Assembly: GCA_026389415.1 (NCBI GenBank)
Contig: JAPLHX010000250.1
Location: 1 to 5,870 of the forward strand
Length of the DNA: 5,870 bases
Source of the DNA: Coprothermobacterota bacterium
GTDB taxonomy: Bacteria > Caldisericota > JANLFM01
Direction of reading: 5' to 3'
The notes under the pieces: model-generated
Seen by the model: only the letters and a program-made list of their open reading frames with translations
The model's database searches: none
Told to the model about the DNA's origin: nothing
Position numbers and translations under genes: made by a program
Part shown: positions 5,584-5,870 of the stretch, one piece after another
Layout: each line of letters begins with the position of its first letter
Numbering within the stretch: position 1 is the stretch's first letter

Positions 5584-5870
5584 AACCCGATCTCAGTTTG
5601 GAGTTCTGCGGTGTCCGTTTCCCCAATCCCTTCGTTTTGGCGGCGGCTCCCACTACCGACGATGCAGAAATGGTGGCGCGCGGCCTGGAAGCCGGCTGGG
5701 CCGGTGCCGTACTGAAAACCACCTCCGTGGAGTCAGAGACGGTGGAGCTGGTCTATCCACAAATGGGTGGGATCGAATGGAACGGGCAGAAGCTGCACGG
5801 GATGATCAACATCGACCTAATCTCCAAACGGCACATCGATCAGGTCGAAAAGGATGTGGCCGCACTGAAA
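5580..5870 (+). CDS. PreA-like dihydropyrimidine dehydrogenase subunit (dihydroorotate dehydrogenase fold), N-terminal part
   Basis: The first 97 residues of a protein cut by the window end; PreA is usually a little over 400 residues. PreA carries FMN in a TIM barrel plus two C-terminal 4Fe-4S clusters. With PreT it reduces uracil or thymine to the 5,6-dihydro form, or runs the reverse reaction. Visible family features are LSLEFCGVRFPNPFVLAAAP (residues 5-24), EMVARGLEAGWAGAVLKTTS (30-49, with Lys46 probably contacting FMN) and GMINIDLIS (74-82, Asn77 probably near the FMN or pyrimidine). The middle stretch ETVELVYPQMGGIEWNGQ is specific to this protein and I cannot tie it to one subfamily. 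The catalytic cysteine loop and the 4Fe-4S motifs lie beyond the edge. The substrate could be uracil or thymine, or another ring such as a hydantoin or purine-derived compound, given the hydroxylase genes upstream. Confidence 0.87.
   Translation, partial: MKPDLSLEFCGVRFPNPFVLAAAPTTDDAEMVARGLEAGWAGAVLKTTSVESETVELVYPQMGGIEWNGQKLHGMINIDLISKRHIDQVEKDVAALK

Overview
The window is bacterial: tightly packed genes, ATGA start/stop overlaps and strong Shine-Dalgarno sites. Composition is moderately GC-rich by eye. The mix of genes (a compact beta-CASP nuclease-like protein, a FucA-like aldolase, and a molybdenum hydroxylase/PreT-PreA operon) would fit an environmental lineage such as Chloroflexota, Planctomycetota or Acidobacteriota. 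Nothing in the sequence fixes the taxon. No RNA genes, CRISPR arrays, insertion sequences or phage genes were seen, and no stretch over 300 bases lacks a gene.

Left part (1-878, minus strand): a class II aldolase gene (261-878) is followed on the same strand by a Nudix hydrolase that runs off the window edge. The Nudix reading frame is broken inside its Nudix box by what looks like one missing base. A short 7-bp tandem repeat (204-231) lies just upstream of what remains of its N-terminus.

Middle (879-2291): a 63-bp divergent spacer separates the aldolase from a plus-strand metallo-beta-lactamase/beta-CASP protein (942-2291). The spacer carries overlapping -10-like elements on both strands. 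The plus-strand gene has no Shine-Dalgarno site and may be leaderless.

Right part (2371 to the window end, plus strand): one operon of at least five genes. In order they are the 2Fe-2S small subunit of a xanthine-dehydrogenase-family molybdenum hydroxylase, a MocA-like molybdenum cofactor nucleotidyltransferase, the FAD-binding medium subunit, a PreT-like NAD(P)H/FAD/4Fe-4S oxidoreductase, and the start of a PreA-like dihydropyrimidine dehydrogenase subunit cut by the window end. All four junctions are 4-base ATGA overlaps. The inferred job is degradation of purines, pyrimidines or related N-heterocycles: MocA prepares the cofactor, the hydroxylase oxidises the ring, and PreT/PreA reduce a pyrimidine-like ring or exchange electrons with NAD(P)H. 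The catalytic large subunit of the hydroxylase is not in the window and probably lies downstream.
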